From: Thiothrix sp.
Lineage (GTDB): Bacteria; Pseudomonadota; Gammaproteobacteria; Thiotrichales; Thiotrichaceae
Assembly (NCBI RefSeq): GCF_028714775.1
Contig: NZ_JAQTLS010000008.1
Location: 124,001 to 188,000 of the forward strand
Length of the DNA: 64,000 bases
Direction of reading: 5' to 3'
Shown here: piece after piece, positions 8,903 to 16,941 of the stretch
How positions within the stretch are numbered: the stretch's first letter is position 1
Layout of the letters: the number at the start of each line of letters is the position of its first letter
The notes under the pieces: generated by a model
What the model was told of the DNA's origin: nothing
Database searches by the model: none
Seen by the model: only the letters and a program-made list of their open reading frames with translations
Program-made: the position numbers and the translations under genes

Positions 8903-9814
8903 TTAAGGGGTGTGAGATACAGGAAAATGTTGATGACAACCACACTCCGCCGCGACCGTTTCAATCTGCACGGTCGGGTGGTGGATGCCAAACTGTTCTC
9001 GCAGCGCAGCCGCCAAGTCGGTCAGGAATTGATCCCCCGGACTGTCGGCGGGCATCAGCAAATGCGCCGTCAACGCCACTTCTGACGTTCCCAGCGCCCA
9101 GATGTGCAGGTCATGCACCTGTTCCACACCGGGCAAGGCTTCCAGATGGGCTTTCACCGCTGGCAAGCTGATATGGTGTGGCACGCCATCAAACAGTAAG
9201 TGCAACGATTGGTGGAACAAACCCCATGTTCCCAGCACGATGATGATGGCAATCGCCAGACTCACCAAAGGATCAAGCCAGCCCCAGCCAAACCACAACG
9301 CCAATGCCCCGGAAATGACCACGCCGATCGACACCAGCGCATCCGCCGCCATGTGCAGGAACGCACCCCGGATGTTCAAATCCTCTGAACCACGCATAAA
9401 CAGCAACGCCGTCAAAGTATTGATCACCACCCCCACACTTGCCACCCACATGATGGTGTAGCCATCGGGCGGAATACTTGACCCAACGCGCCCGACCGAT
9501 TCCCACATCAACGAACCCATTACTACCAGCAATAACAGCGCGTTAGTGAATGCCGCTAAAATCGAGGCACGCTTCCAGCCGTAGGTATGGCGCACATCGG
9601 CGGCTAACCCACCTGCCAGCATCCCGCCCCATGCTACCACCAGCCCCGCCACATCACTCAGGTTGTGGCCTGCATCCGCCAGTAATGCCAGTGAATTGAT
9701 TTTCCAGCCGAAAAAAGCCTCAATGCCGACGAAACCAAGATTCAGGGCAATACCCAAGCCGAATGCTAGATTGAAAGAAGAAGGGGCATGATGGTGGTCA
9801 TGAGAGTGTTCCAT
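8903..9814 (-). CDS. Cation diffusion facilitator (CzcD/ZitB-type metal efflux)
   Basis: 303 residues. It starts with a His-rich 'MEHSHDHHHA' metal-binding stretch and has six membrane segments. The two CDF metal-site motifs are visible as 'LLADAGHNLSDVAG' (TM2, ~residues 45-58) and 'HMAADALVSIGVV' (TM5). A cytoplasmic ferredoxin-like C-terminal domain follows. CDF proteins export Zn, Co, Cd or similar cations in exchange for protons. It lies 15 bp after the CcdA-like gene and 15 bp before the AhpD-like gene, inside the leftward ars operon. Including a divalent-cation pump suggests broader metal stress than arsenic alone. Confidence 0.93.
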   Translation of the reverse strand: MEHSHDHHHAPSSFNLAFGLGIALNLGFVGIEAFFGWKINSLALLADAGHNLSDVAGLVVAWGGMLAGGLAADVRHTYGWKRASILAAFTNALLLLVVMGSLMWESVGRVGSSIPPDGYTIMWVASVGVVINTLTALLFMRGSEDLNIRGAFLHMAADALVSIGVVISGALALWFGWGWLDPLVSLAIAIIIVLGTWGLFHQSLHLLFDGVPHHISLPAVKAHLEALPGVEQVHDLHIWALGTSEVALTAHLLMPADSPGDQFLTDLAAALREQFGIHHPTVQIETVAAECGCHQHFPVSHTP

Positions 9815-9829
9815 GGTGTTCCCGTTGTA

Positions 9830-10510
9830 TTAACGTTGGACAATGCCCTGCCAAACCCACCACGAACCCGCCAGCAACAGGATCATGGCGAAAGTGCGCC
9901 GCCCCGGTAGCCAGTGGTCGTACTGGGCAATCTGGCGGATCAGGGTATTTGCCGTCGCAGGCATTGCCCCTGCGACAAACAGCAAGATACTGTGACCGAT
10001 GCCGTAAACCAGCAGCAGTAACATACCCCACCACAAAGACGCGCCCAGCCATGAGCCAGTGCTAACCAGCGTCAACACCGCCGCCAACGCGGGCGTGGCA
10101 CACGGGCTAAGTACCGTACCGATCAGCCCACCCAACACAATTGCCCCCCATGTCCCTGAATGGGCGAACTTTTGCTGGATACCGACGGGGAGGCTTAAAC
10201 CACAGGATTGGGCAGGGCGCAAGCCCAACCACAATGCTGCTGCTACCAGCAATGCCCCGACTAAGATTGACCAAGTGCCGGAGACATTACCGAACAGCAG
10301 CCCCATCCGCGCCGCCAGCAAACCAAAGCCCAACAACGTCAAGTTCATCCCCAGCACAAAGGCAAACGACAACCACCAAGCACGGCGCGGGGTGTCGGCA
10401 CGACTACCGACATAACCGACCGTTACGGGAATGGCTGCCAACGCGCACGGTGAGGTCGAAGTCAGGATACCGCCCAGCAATGCAACGAGCAGCCCTTCCC
10501 ACCCCGACAT
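9830..10510 (-). CDS. CcdA/DsbD-type membrane thiol electron transporter
   Basis: 226 residues from the ATG at 10510, which overlaps the thioredoxin stop as TGATG; the longer ORF to 10753 is a different-frame extension across the thioredoxin gene. About six membrane helices are seen. Conserved cysteines occur in 'STSPCALAAIPV' and 'LSPCATPALAAV', the SPC motifs that carry electrons in CcdA/DsbD beta domains. It probably takes electrons from cytoplasmic thioredoxin and reduces the periplasmic thioredoxin-fold protein encoded just upstream. Finding it within an ars operon is uncommon. Confidence 0.88.
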   Translation of the reverse strand: MSGWEGLLVALLGGILTSTSPCALAAIPVTVGYVGSRADTPRRAWWLSFAFVLGMNLTLLGFGLLAARMGLLFGNVSGTWSILVGALLVAAALWLGLRPAQSCGLSLPVGIQQKFAHSGTWGAIVLGGLIGTVLSPCATPALAAVLTLVSTGSWLGASLWWGMLLLLVYGIGHSILLFVAGAMPATANTLIRQIAQYDHWLPGRRTFAMILLLAGSWWVWQGIVQR

Positions 10511-10938
10511 CAGGATTTGCCTGCCGGAATGCCTAAAGCATCCAGAATTTCCTGTTGGGTAAGTGGCCCCATGTGCCGCCAGGTTTCCTGCCCATTGGCA
10601 TCGAAGAACACTTGGGTAGGCATCAGCATGATGTGGTACTGCTTGGCATAATCCGGTTCTTTGACAATATTGACGTGCGCCACTGACAACTGCGTGGCGT
10701 AGTCTTGTTCTAACTGATTCAGCACTTTCGACATTTCTTGGCAGGTGCGGCAACTGTCAGAACCGAACTCTGCGATGGTAGGTTTACCCTGCTGCAAGGC
10801 TTGCGCAACCATGTCACCTTCGATTGCGTGTGCTTTGGTGGATAGTTGCACCGTGCTTAAGCCCAGTATCCCCACTAGCGCCAGCAGCATCAGCCACGTC
10901 ATGATGGGCAGTTGGAACTTGCCTGATTGCCATTTCAT
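10510..10938 (-). CDS. Membrane-anchored periplasmic thioredoxin-like protein
   Basis: 142 residues. An N-terminal hydrophobic anchor (residues ~12-32) is followed by a thioredoxin fold with CRTC near residue 63 in 'GSDSCRTCQEMSKVL' and the cis-Pro loop 'IMLMPTQVFFDANGQE'. Its start overlaps the rhodanese stop (ATGA) and its stop overlaps the CcdA-like start (TGATG), so the three are translationally coupled. It is likely the periplasmic partner of the CcdA-like protein, delivering reductant outside the membrane. The target could be the exported rhodanese; that is inference. Confidence 0.88.
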   Translation of the reverse strand: MKWQSGKFQLPIMTWLMLLALVGILGLSTVQLSTKAHAIEGDMVAQALQQGKPTIAEFGSDSCRTCQEMSKVLNQLEQDYATQLSVAHVNIVKEPDYAKQYHIMLMPTQVFFDANGQETWRHMGPLTQQEILDALGIPAGKS

Positions 10939-11876
10939 AATGCGTATTCTTCATCATAGGCGTTGTCGCCTTGTACCACTGGCAAGGTCATTGCCCTATC
11001 CCATACACCCCAGCCACCGTTGAGGAAGCGCACATCTTTGTAACCTAAATTCTTGAGTTGCAGCCAGCCTAAACTCATACGGAAACCGTCGTGGCAGTAG
11101 ATGTACACCGTTTTGTCGTTGGGGATGTCCTTGTACAAGGCAGCAATGTCTTCAGCCGATTTCCACAGTTGGGTTTGCCCATCCGTGCCGTCAATGCTGA
11201 CGATGTTGATCGCACCGGGAATATGCCCACCCTGCACGGCATGTTTGATGACTTTGCCTGTATACATATCAGCCGGACGGGCATCAACTAGCACCACGTT
11301 AGGGGCACGGCGGGAAACCACATCGTCGTACACAGCCATCCATTCCACCAGCATCTTGGGGTTGGCATCTTTTAGGGTGACGTTGCCTTCTTTTGGCGTG
11401 GGAGTGGATTCTTTGGTGAGTTCGTTGAAACCAGTCCAGCCAATCGTGCCACCATCAAGGATTTTCACCTTGCTCATGTCATAGCCAAACAATTCCAGCG
11501 TGCCATACAGCCTAGAAGCCAAAGCCGTACTGGAATCGTCATAAATCACCACTGTAGAGCTGTTGTTGATGCCCCATGAACGTAAGGTTTTCTCAAACAC
11601 ATTTTTTGCCGGGAAGCGCATGATTGGACTGCCCAGATTATCGCCCAAATCCTTGAAACGCTTTACCTGCACCGCACCTTCAATATGCCCGACAGTGTTA
11701 TAACGGTGCGGATGATAACGGACTTCAAGAATCACCAAATCTTTATTGCTTTGCTTTTCGGCTGCCAGCCAATCGGCATCAACCAAAAAGTCGCGGCCTT
11801 CTGCCCATGCAGGCGACAGCAAAAACATACTCAGCAGTAACAGGGCTGCACCCATGCGTTTTAACCGTAATGCCAT
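10935..11876 (-). CDS. Exported two-domain rhodanese (thiosulfate/3-mercaptopyruvate sulfurtransferase type)
   Basis: 313 residues with a clear signal peptide ('ALLLLSMFLLSPAWAEG', cleavage near residue 25). Two rhodanese domains follow. The C-terminal one keeps the catalytic cysteine loop 'YIYCHDGFRMSLG'; the N-terminal one lacks it, having 'VIYDDSSTALASRL' at the equivalent position. Such proteins move sulfane sulfur in the periplasm. It lies 23 bp after acr3 and overlaps the anchored thioredoxin gene, so it begins the rhodanese/thioredoxin/CcdA subset of the operon. A sulfur-oxidiser background would fit but is not proven here. Confidence 0.9.
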   Translation of the reverse strand: MALRLKRMGAALLLLSMFLLSPAWAEGRDFLVDADWLAAEKQSNKDLVILEVRYHPHRYNTVGHIEGAVQVKRFKDLGDNLGSPIMRFPAKNVFEKTLRSWGINNSSTVVIYDDSSTALASRLYGTLELFGYDMSKVKILDGGTIGWTGFNELTKESTPTPKEGNVTLKDANPKMLVEWMAVYDDVVSRRAPNVVLVDARPADMYTGKVIKHAVQGGHIPGAINIVSIDGTDGQTQLWKSAEDIAALYKDIPNDKTVYIYCHDGFRMSLGWLQLKNLGYKDVRFLNGGWGVWDRAMTLPVVQGDNAYDEEYAL

Positions 11877-11899
11877 TCTATTTTTTCCTCTCCTAACGT

Positions 11900-12973
11900 T
11901 TAAGAACCTTCTGCCCCCGCTTCATACCAGCCGCGTGTACGATTGACGATAGCAACGACGGACAGCATTACCGGCACTTCCACCAATACCCCGACCACGG
12001 TAGCCAGCGCAGCACCCGAATTGAAGCCAAACAACACAATCGCCGTTGCTACCGCCAGTTCAAAGAAATTGCTTGCCCCAATCAGCGCGGAAGGGGCTGC
12101 CACACAATGCGCCACCCCAAACCGACGATTGAGCCAATACGCCAGCATCGAGTTGAAATACACCTGAATCAGAATCGGGATCGCCAGCAATAAAATGATC
12201 AGTGGCTGCGCCAACACCTGTTGCCCCTGAAAGCCAAACAGCAATGCCAGCGTTGCCAGCAATGCCCCCAACGACCACGGTTGCAGCGTTTTTAACGCAG
12301 CTTCCAGCTTGCCGGATGCGAGCAACCACTGCCGCAAACCTTGACTAATCAGCACTGGAATCACGATATAAATCACTACCGACAAAAACAGCGTCGCCCA
12401 CGGCACACTGATAGCCGACATTCCCAACAGCAAGCCCACCAACGGCGCAAACGCAAAAATCATAATGGCATCATTCAACGCCACTTGTGACAAGGTGAAA
12501 TGCGGTTCGCCATCCGTCAGATTGCTCCATACGAACACCATCGCGGTACACGGTGCAGCCGCCAACAAAATCAACCCAGCAATGTAACTATCGAGTTGTT
12601 CAGCAGGCAACCATTCCGCAAACAGCACGCGGATGAACAACCAGCCCAGCAACGCCATCGAAAACGGTTTCACCAGCCAGTTGATGAACAGCGTTACCCC
12701 AATGCCTTTCCAGTGCTGCCCGACCTCATGCAAGGCGCGGAAGTCGATTTTCAGCAACATTGGAATGACCATCAACCAGATCAGCACGGCTACGGGCAGG
12801 TTGACTTGCGCCACCTCCATTTGCCCGATGCCTTGGAATGCGCTGGGGAACACACTGCCCAAGCCGATCCCGGCGAAAATGCACAGCAACACCCACACGG
12901 TTAGGTAGCGTTCAAATACACCCATTGCCGCTTTGGTGGCACGTTTGGCAGTGACTTCACACTGGGCGCTCAT
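11900..12973 (-). CDS. acr3: Arsenite efflux transporter Acr3
   Basis: 357 residues from the ATG at 12973, preceded by AAGGA at 8-nt spacing; another in-frame ATG at 12982 overlaps arsC. About ten membrane helices are visible. The essential Acr3 cysteine is in 'LLAAAPCTAMVFVWSNL', and a conserved Glu-rich helix occurs late ('VVGVLVEVPVML'). It exports As(III) produced by ArsC using the proton gradient. It starts 2 bp after the arsC stop, which indicates coupled expression. The family assignment (BASS/Acr3 rather than ArsB) is clear from length and motif. Confidence 0.95.
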   Translation of the reverse strand: MSAQCEVTAKRATKAAMGVFERYLTVWVLLCIFAGIGLGSVFPSAFQGIGQMEVAQVNLPVAVLIWLMVIPMLLKIDFRALHEVGQHWKGIGVTLFINWLVKPFSMALLGWLFIRVLFAEWLPAEQLDSYIAGLILLAAAPCTAMVFVWSNLTDGEPHFTLSQVALNDAIMIFAFAPLVGLLLGMSAISVPWATLFLSVVIYIVIPVLISQGLRQWLLASGKLEAALKTLQPWSLGALLATLALLFGFQGQQVLAQPLIILLLAIPILIQVYFNSMLAYWLNRRFGVAHCVAAPSALIGASNFFELAVATAIVLFGFNSGAALATVVGVLVEVPVMLSVVAIVNRTRGWYEAGAEGS

Positions 12974-12974
12974 C

Positions 12975-13481
12975 TCACGCATCCTTGGTGGGTGGCAGGG
13001 TGGTTTGCCCGATGTCTTGCAACTGCTGTTGCAGGGAAAGTTCATCCAGCGAACCCATCGGCAGGTTGACGAAAATATCAATGCGGTTGTAAAGCTGGCG
13101 GTAGGCTTCGCGGAAAGCGGCTAAACGGGTGATTTCGTCACCTTCAACATCCGCCGGATCAGGCACACCCCAATGGGCGCTCATGGGTTGACCCGGCCAG
13201 ATGGGACACATTTCAGCCGCCGCTTTATCGCACACGGTAAAAACAAAATCCAACTTGGGCGCATCAGGTGCGGCAAATTCAGCCCAGTCCTTGCTACGCA
13301 AATCCGCCGTGACATAATTCAGGCGATCCAGCAAGCTGGTGGTCATGGGGTTGACTGCACCACGTGGATGGCTGCCTGCGCTATAAGCCTTGAATTTGCC
13401 CATGCCCAAACGGTTCAGGATGGCTTCTGCGATAATGCTGCGGGCAGAATTACCCGTGCAAAGAAACAGGACGTTGAACAT
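12975..13481 (-). CDS. arsC: Arsenate reductase, low-MW tyrosine-phosphatase type
   Basis: 168 residues from the ATG at 13481 (MFNVLFLC), preceded by AAGGA; the ORF track's TTG at 13499 lies upstream of that Shine-Dalgarno. The P-loop CX5R is 'FLCTGNSARSIIAEA' at residues ~6-20. Further on are 'DKAAAEMCPIWPG' and the acid loop 'WGVPDPADVEG'. It reduces As(V) to As(III), probably with thioredoxin or glutaredoxin as donor. A 76-bp gap separates it from arsJ and holds a second copy of the putative ArsR operator, so it may have an internal promoter. Confidence 0.93.
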   Translation of the reverse strand: MFNVLFLCTGNSARSIIAEAILNRLGMGKFKAYSAGSHPRGAVNPMTTSLLDRLNYVTADLRSKDWAEFAAPDAPKLDFVFTVCDKAAAEMCPIWPGQPMSAHWGVPDPADVEGDEITRLAAFREAYRQLYNRIDIFVNLPMGSLDELSLQQQLQDIGQTTLPPTKDA

Positions 13482-13519
13482 AAAATTATCCTTCTTCAAG
13501 CAGTTGTTAAAGAGGATAA

Positions 13520-13543
13520 CATATACGTCAAATCGAATATATG
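13520..13543. promoter_or_regulatory. Putative ArsR operator 2, upstream of arsC
   Basis: Perfect CATATA/TATATG inverted repeat with a 12-bp spacer. On the + strand, bases 13521-13541 match 15796-15816 at 18 of 21 positions (core CGYCAAATCRAATATA). It lies about 40 bp upstream of the arsC start. A shared site in two gaps of the same operon suggests binding by the operon's ArsR; this is inference. Confidence 0.55.
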
Positions 13544-13557
13544 GAATGGACTAAGTA

Positions 13558-14760
13558 TTATGTCACAAAAGATTCATGTTTTTCAGGCAAGCGTAACGAC
13601 AGCAACAACGCCGCCAACACAAATCCCGCCGACAGCCACAAACAACCTTCCAACCCGTATTGCTGGTATGACCAACCCGACAACACCGTACCCGCCAGCC
13701 GCCCACCTGCATTCGCCATGTAATAAAACCCGACCTTTAACGCCACCTTATCATGATCCGCGTAAGCCAGAATCAGGTAAGAATGCAGCGCGGAATTGAT
13801 GGCAAACACCACGCCGAAAATCAGCAAACCCGCGACCAACACAGACCCGGCATCCCAGCCCTGTCCTAATACCAGCGCAATACCTGCGGGAATCAACAAC
13901 AACACCAACGCCCAGAATTGGGCAGCGCCCGCCCCCGGCGCATGTTGTTTCAAGCCCAGCAATGCAGGCGCACTCGCTTGCACCACCCCGTAGCCGATTA
14001 CCCACACCGCCATGAAACCTCCGACCTGCATGAAGCTCCAGCCCAATACCGCGTGCATGAATACTGGCACTGCCACCACGAACCACACATCCCGCGCCCC
14101 AAACAGGAAAAACCGCGCTGCCGACAGCCAGTTAATCGCCGCATTATTGGAAAACACTTGGGTAAATTTCGGTTTGGATTTCGCTTTGCCAAGCTCATCC
14201 GGCAACAGCAGCAGGGTCAATAGTGTCACCACGAACAACCCACCCGCGAGGATCAGCAGTGCATTCTGGAAACCAGCGACTTGCAACAAAGCCGCACCGA
14301 GGAAAAAGCCCACGCCTTTCAGCGCATTTTTCGAGCCGGTGAGGATCGCCACCCACTTGAATAGCTTCGCATCCGCATCTTTCGGCACGAGGGTTTTGAC
14401 ACTCGCTTTCGCCGACATCTTGTTCAGGTCTTTGGCAATGCCGGACAGGGCTTGCGCCGCCATCACATAGGGCACAGACAGCCATGCGGTGGGTAGCAAC
14501 ATCCCCAACGCGGCAATTTGCAATACCATGCCGAGGTGCATCGTGACATTCAGCCCCAGCCGCGCTGCCAACCAGCCGCCGACCAGATTGGTGACAATGC
14601 CGAAAAATTCGTAGAACAAGAACAGCATCGCCACCTGAAACGGCGAATAGCCGAGCTGGTGAAAATACAGCACCACCAGCATCCGCAGTGCGCCATCAGT
14701 GAGGGTGAATGCCCAGTAGCCACCCGTGACAGTGAGGTAATTGCGCAGGTCAAGGGTCAT
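13558..14760 (-). CDS. arsJ: ArsJ, organoarsenical (1-arseno-3-phosphoglycerate) efflux MFS transporter
   Basis: 400 residues from the ATG at 14760 (MTLDLRNYL), 2 bp after the GAPDH stop. The longer ORF to 14820 reads into GAPDH and is rejected. About twelve membrane helices are present. The opening 'GGYWAFTLTDGALRMLVVLY' and 'FHQLGYSPFQVAMLFLFYE' is typical of ArsJ. ArsJ works with an adjacent GAPDH: the enzyme makes unstable 1-arseno-3-phosphoglycerate from arsenate, and ArsJ exports it. The immediate GAPDH-ArsJ coupling seen here supports that function strongly. Confidence 0.93.
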   Translation of the reverse strand: MTLDLRNYLTVTGGYWAFTLTDGALRMLVVLYFHQLGYSPFQVAMLFLFYEFFGIVTNLVGGWLAARLGLNVTMHLGMVLQIAALGMLLPTAWLSVPYVMAAQALSGIAKDLNKMSAKASVKTLVPKDADAKLFKWVAILTGSKNALKGVGFFLGAALLQVAGFQNALLILAGGLFVVTLLTLLLLPDELGKAKSKPKFTQVFSNNAAINWLSAARFFLFGARDVWFVVAVPVFMHAVLGWSFMQVGGFMAVWVIGYGVVQASAPALLGLKQHAPGAGAAQFWALVLLLIPAGIALVLGQGWDAGSVLVAGLLIFGVVFAINSALHSYLILAYADHDKVALKVGFYYMANAGGRLAGTVLSGWSYQQYGLEGCLWLSAGFVLAALLLSLRLPEKHESFVT

Positions 14761-14762
14761 GC

Positions 14763-15758
14763 TTACAAACTCGCCACAACTTTCGCCGTCAACTCCATCA
14801 TGCGGTTCATATAGCCCCACTCGTTGTCATACCACGCATAGATTTTCACCTGCGTACCGTCGATGACCATTGTGGAAGGCGCGTCGATGATGGACGAACG
14901 CGGGTCATGCTTGTAATCCACCGATACCAGCGGGCGTTCTTCGTAACCCAAAATGCCTTTGAGGTAGGTGTCCGCCGCTTCCTTGAAATAGCCATTCAGC
15001 TCTTCCGCCGTCACCTCACGCGCTGCTTCAAACACAAAGTCGGTGAGGGAGGCATTCAACAAGGGGATGCGCACCGCATGACCGTTCAATTTTCCCGCGA
15101 GTTCGGGGAAGATTTTGGTGATGGCTTTGGCAGAACCCGTGGTGGTGGGGATCATGGATTCGCCACACGCCCGTGCCCGGCGCAAGTCCTTATGCCCCTT
15201 GTCGATGATAGTTTGGGTGTTGGTGATATTGTGCAAGGTGGTCATGCAGCCGTGTTTGATGCCGACCTTTTCGTGCATGACTTTGACCACGGGTGCGAGG
15301 CAGTTGGTGGTGCAAGAAGCGGCAGTGATTAAATGATGCTCATCCGGCTTGTACCAATCGTCATTCACGCCATACACGATATTCAACGCGCCTTCCACAG
15401 GAGCGGCAACGATCACTTTTTTCACGCCTTGGTCGAAATACGCCTGTAACTGCTCAATTTTGCGGAACTTGCCGCTGCATTCCAGCACGATGTCGCAGCC
15501 AGACCAATCCGTGTCTTCGATAGCTTTATTGGAGGTGTAGGAAATGGTTTGACCATCAACGGTCATAGTGCGGTCATCGGCACTGCATTCCGGCGACCAG
15601 ATGCCGTGGATGGAATCGAACTTCAGCAAATGCGCGGATGTAACCGCATTGCCCGCGATTTCATTGACTTGCGTGAAGGTGAACGCCGGGTTGCCCCATG
15701 CTGCGCGGATGCCCAAGCGCCCCATGCGCCCGAAGCCGTTGATGCCGATGATTGCCAT
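14763..15758 (-). CDS. Glyceraldehyde-3-phosphate dehydrogenase of the ArsJ pathway
   Basis: 331 residues, a full-length GAPDH. '[18 protein letters not shown]' is the NAD-binding opening, '[17 protein letters not shown]' carries the catalytic Cys near residue 150, and '[15 protein letters not shown]' and '[16 protein letters not shown]' follow. Its position between arsR and arsJ indicates the dedicated arsenic isozyme, which uses arsenate in place of phosphate, rather than the glycolytic one. Transcription probably starts in the 89-bp gap after arsR, which holds a putative ArsR operator. A housekeeping role in addition cannot be excluded. Confidence 0.93.
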   Translation of the reverse strand: MAIIGINGFGRMGRLGIRAAWGNPAFTFTQVNEIAGNAVTSAHLLKFDSIHGIWSPECSADDRTMTVDGQTISYTSNKAIEDTDWSGCDIVLECSGKFRKIEQLQAYFDQGVKKVIVAAPVEGALNIVYGVNDDWYKPDEHHLITAASCTTNCLAPVVKVMHEKVGIKHGCMTTLHNITNTQTIIDKGHKDLRRARACGESMIPTTTGSAKAITKIFPELAGKLNGHAVRIPLLNASLTDFVFEAAREVTAEELNGYFKEAADTYLKGILGYEERPLVSVDYKHDPRSSIIDAPSTMVIDGTQVKIYAWYDNEWGYMNRMMELTAKVVASL

Positions 15759-15794
15759 GAGCTGCTCCTGAACCTATATTAACGTGCGGCTCAT

Positions 15795-15825
15795 TATATT
15801 CGCCAAATCAAATATAGCGATATTT
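15795..15825. promoter_or_regulatory. Putative ArsR operator 1, upstream of the GAPDH-arsJ genes
   Basis: AT-rich block in the arsR/GAPDH gap with two overlapping inverted repeats: TATATT-N10-AATATA (15795-15816) and AAATAT-AGCG-ATATTT (15810-15825, perfect). The first matches the site before arsC at 18 of 21 positions. This style of site is typical for ArsR/SmtB repressors; binding is inferred. Confidence 0.55.
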
Positions 15826-15847
15826 TTTATTATTTTTAACAAAAGGT

Positions 15848-16198
15848 TCATGCGCAGGGTAAGCATACCTCACTTTGCCGTTCCGCTCCTGTCAGGCGTT
15901 GGCGGTCAGTGTGGAAAGGCTCCTCACCTTCGCTGCCCAGTCGCAAACTTTCCAGCGTATCCAGCAACCAGCACGGCAGGTCGGGATGCAGGCGGTAATA
16001 CACCCACAACCCGGCCTTACGGTCTAGCAACAAACCGCCTTCGCGCAACACGGCAAGGTGGCGGGAAATCTTCGGTTGCGCCAGTTCCAGTGCTTGCGTG
16101 AGTTCGCACACGCACAGTTCCGCCTTGCCCACCAACAGCAGCAGGATGCGCAGGCGGGTCTGGTCGGCAAGGGCTTTGGTGAAAGTTTCCAGTTGCAT
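15848..16198 (-). CDS. arsR: ArsR-family arsenic-responsive repressor
   Basis: 116 residues from the ATG at 16198 (MQLETFTKALADQTRLRIL); the ORF's upstream extension to 16273 runs into the duplicated trxC end. It is a winged-helix ArsR/SmtB protein. The recognition region 'QPKISRHLAVLREGGLLLDR' is canonical, and the 'ELCVCEL' CxC in helix alpha-3 is the classical As(III) sensor. The C-terminus 'EVCLPCA' adds a further Cys pair. A TATACT -10-like box lies at 16235-16230, about 35 bp upstream of the ATG. It is first in the operon and presumably autoregulates it. Confidence 0.94.
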   Translation of the reverse strand: MQLETFTKALADQTRLRILLLLVGKAELCVCELTQALELAQPKISRHLAVLREGGLLLDRKAGLWVYYRLHPDLPCWLLDTLESLRLGSEGEEPFHTDRQRLTGAERQSEVCLPCA

Positions 16199-16241
16199 TG
16201 TCGTTTGGTCAGTTAACAGGGTACTGCCGAGTATAGCGCGG

Positions 16242-16262
16242 TTAAAGCTGGCTGCGCACCCA
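16242..16262 (-). repeat. Second copy of the trxC 3' end (21-bp direct repeat, left copy)
   Basis: These 21 bases are identical to 17158-17178, the last seven codons of trxC including its stop. In the trxC frame they still read 'WVRSQL' then TAA. Upstream of this the two copies diverge at once. The repeat lies 44 bp before the arsR start and flanks the 0.9-kb block up to trxC. Confidence 0.8.
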
Positions 16263-16347
16263 GTGGTTGCCATTTTGTACCGATTGTCAGTAAATGCTTT
16301 TATTTATTCTGAGTATTGTGTTTGTTGGCTTTTAGCATTAATTGATA

Positions 16348-16365
16348 GTTACAATAATTTGTAAC
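16348..16365. promoter_or_regulatory. GTTACAA-TAAT-TTGTAAC palindrome
   Basis: Perfect 7-bp inverted repeat with a 4-bp centre, just upstream of an extended -10 box and overlapping where the -35 region would sit. A palindrome of the same design (GTTACA-N6-TGTAAC) occurs at 17702-17719. It is probably an operator for an unidentified dimeric regulator. Confidence 0.45.
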
Positions 16366-16372
16366 TTGTCTT

Positions 16373-16381
16373 TGGTATAAT
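16373..16381 (+). promoter_or_regulatory. Extended -10 promoter (TGGTATAAT)
   Basis: Exact TGnTATAAT extended -10 consensus about 100 bp upstream of the zinc-ribbon microprotein start at 16484. No good -35 hexamer is seen at 16-18 bp, which extended -10 promoters tolerate. Confidence 0.5.
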
Positions 16382-16483
16382 GAAGCGTTAAGTTTATAAC
16401 CTAAGTATCAGCCCGCGCTATTTGTTTGGCGCAAGATAATATTTTCACCTATACGATATAACAGTTTAAGAAAGATACGTAAT

Positions 16484-16633
16484 ATGCCTTTAGCATCTGG
16501 TGTCAATGTCACAACCTGCCCGTACTGTCGGGCACGCGCCCATCAGGCACGCCCCGCTTGGTGGATGCGCTGGCTCTTGGATAGCAGGCTAGTGTATGTC
16601 TGCTATGTTTGTAAACGCCATTTTCGGCAGTGA
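16484..16633 (+). CDS. 49-residue zinc-ribbon microprotein
   Basis: Too short for the ORF track. It starts at ATG 16484 and ends with TGA at 16631-16633. 'TTCPYCRARAH' near residues 10-20 and 'VYVCYVCKRHFR' near 37-48 give two CxxC knuckles, the pattern of a small zinc ribbon. The middle is Trp-rich ('PAWWMRWLLD'). It has an extended -10 promoter upstream and an intrinsic terminator about 137 bp downstream, so it looks like a self-contained small transcription unit within the block between the duplicated trxC ends. The function is unknown; such proteins often bind nucleic acid or act as adaptors. Confidence 0.6.
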   Translation: MPLASGVNVTTCPYCRARAHQARPAWWMRWLLDSRLVYVCYVCKRHFRQ

Positions 16634-16769
16634 TTGGGTGGATAGTCGTGAGGTGTAATTGGTTTTTTTTATGAGTTGCGGATGATAAGGTTTCATTTCC
16701 CTTTGCTTAAGTTTGATTTGCCGTAATAAGATTATCATGTAAAATAATGTTCACTCCCTCGCAAGTGTA

Positions 16770-16806
16770 AAGCCACATTGTTTTCCGGCAATGTGGCTTC
16801 TTTTTT
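16770..16806 (+). terminator. Rho-independent terminator
   Basis: Perfect 11-bp stem (AAGCCACATTG / CAATGTGGCTT) with an 8-nt loop, followed by C and six Ts. It probably ends the zinc-ribbon transcript. Confidence 0.8.
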
Positions 16807-16941
16807 GTAGCTCAATATGCGTTTCAAGGTCTTAATATCCCTGCTTGCCATCGGTAAGTAATTACCTAAAATCAGCCAAGGAGCGGCATAGATGAGCAAG
16901 CTGATACATCAGTGTGCATCACCCGTAACCATCTGGGGGTA

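Noticed and set aside
10511-10753. N-terminal extension of the CcdA-like ORF
   Set aside because: It overlaps the thioredoxin gene in another frame; the TGATG-coupled ATG at 10510 gives a normal CcdA-like start.
16817-16861. 15-codon ORF (starting 'MRFKVLISLL')
   Set aside because: Looks like the start of a signal peptide but stops at once; not enough to call a gene.
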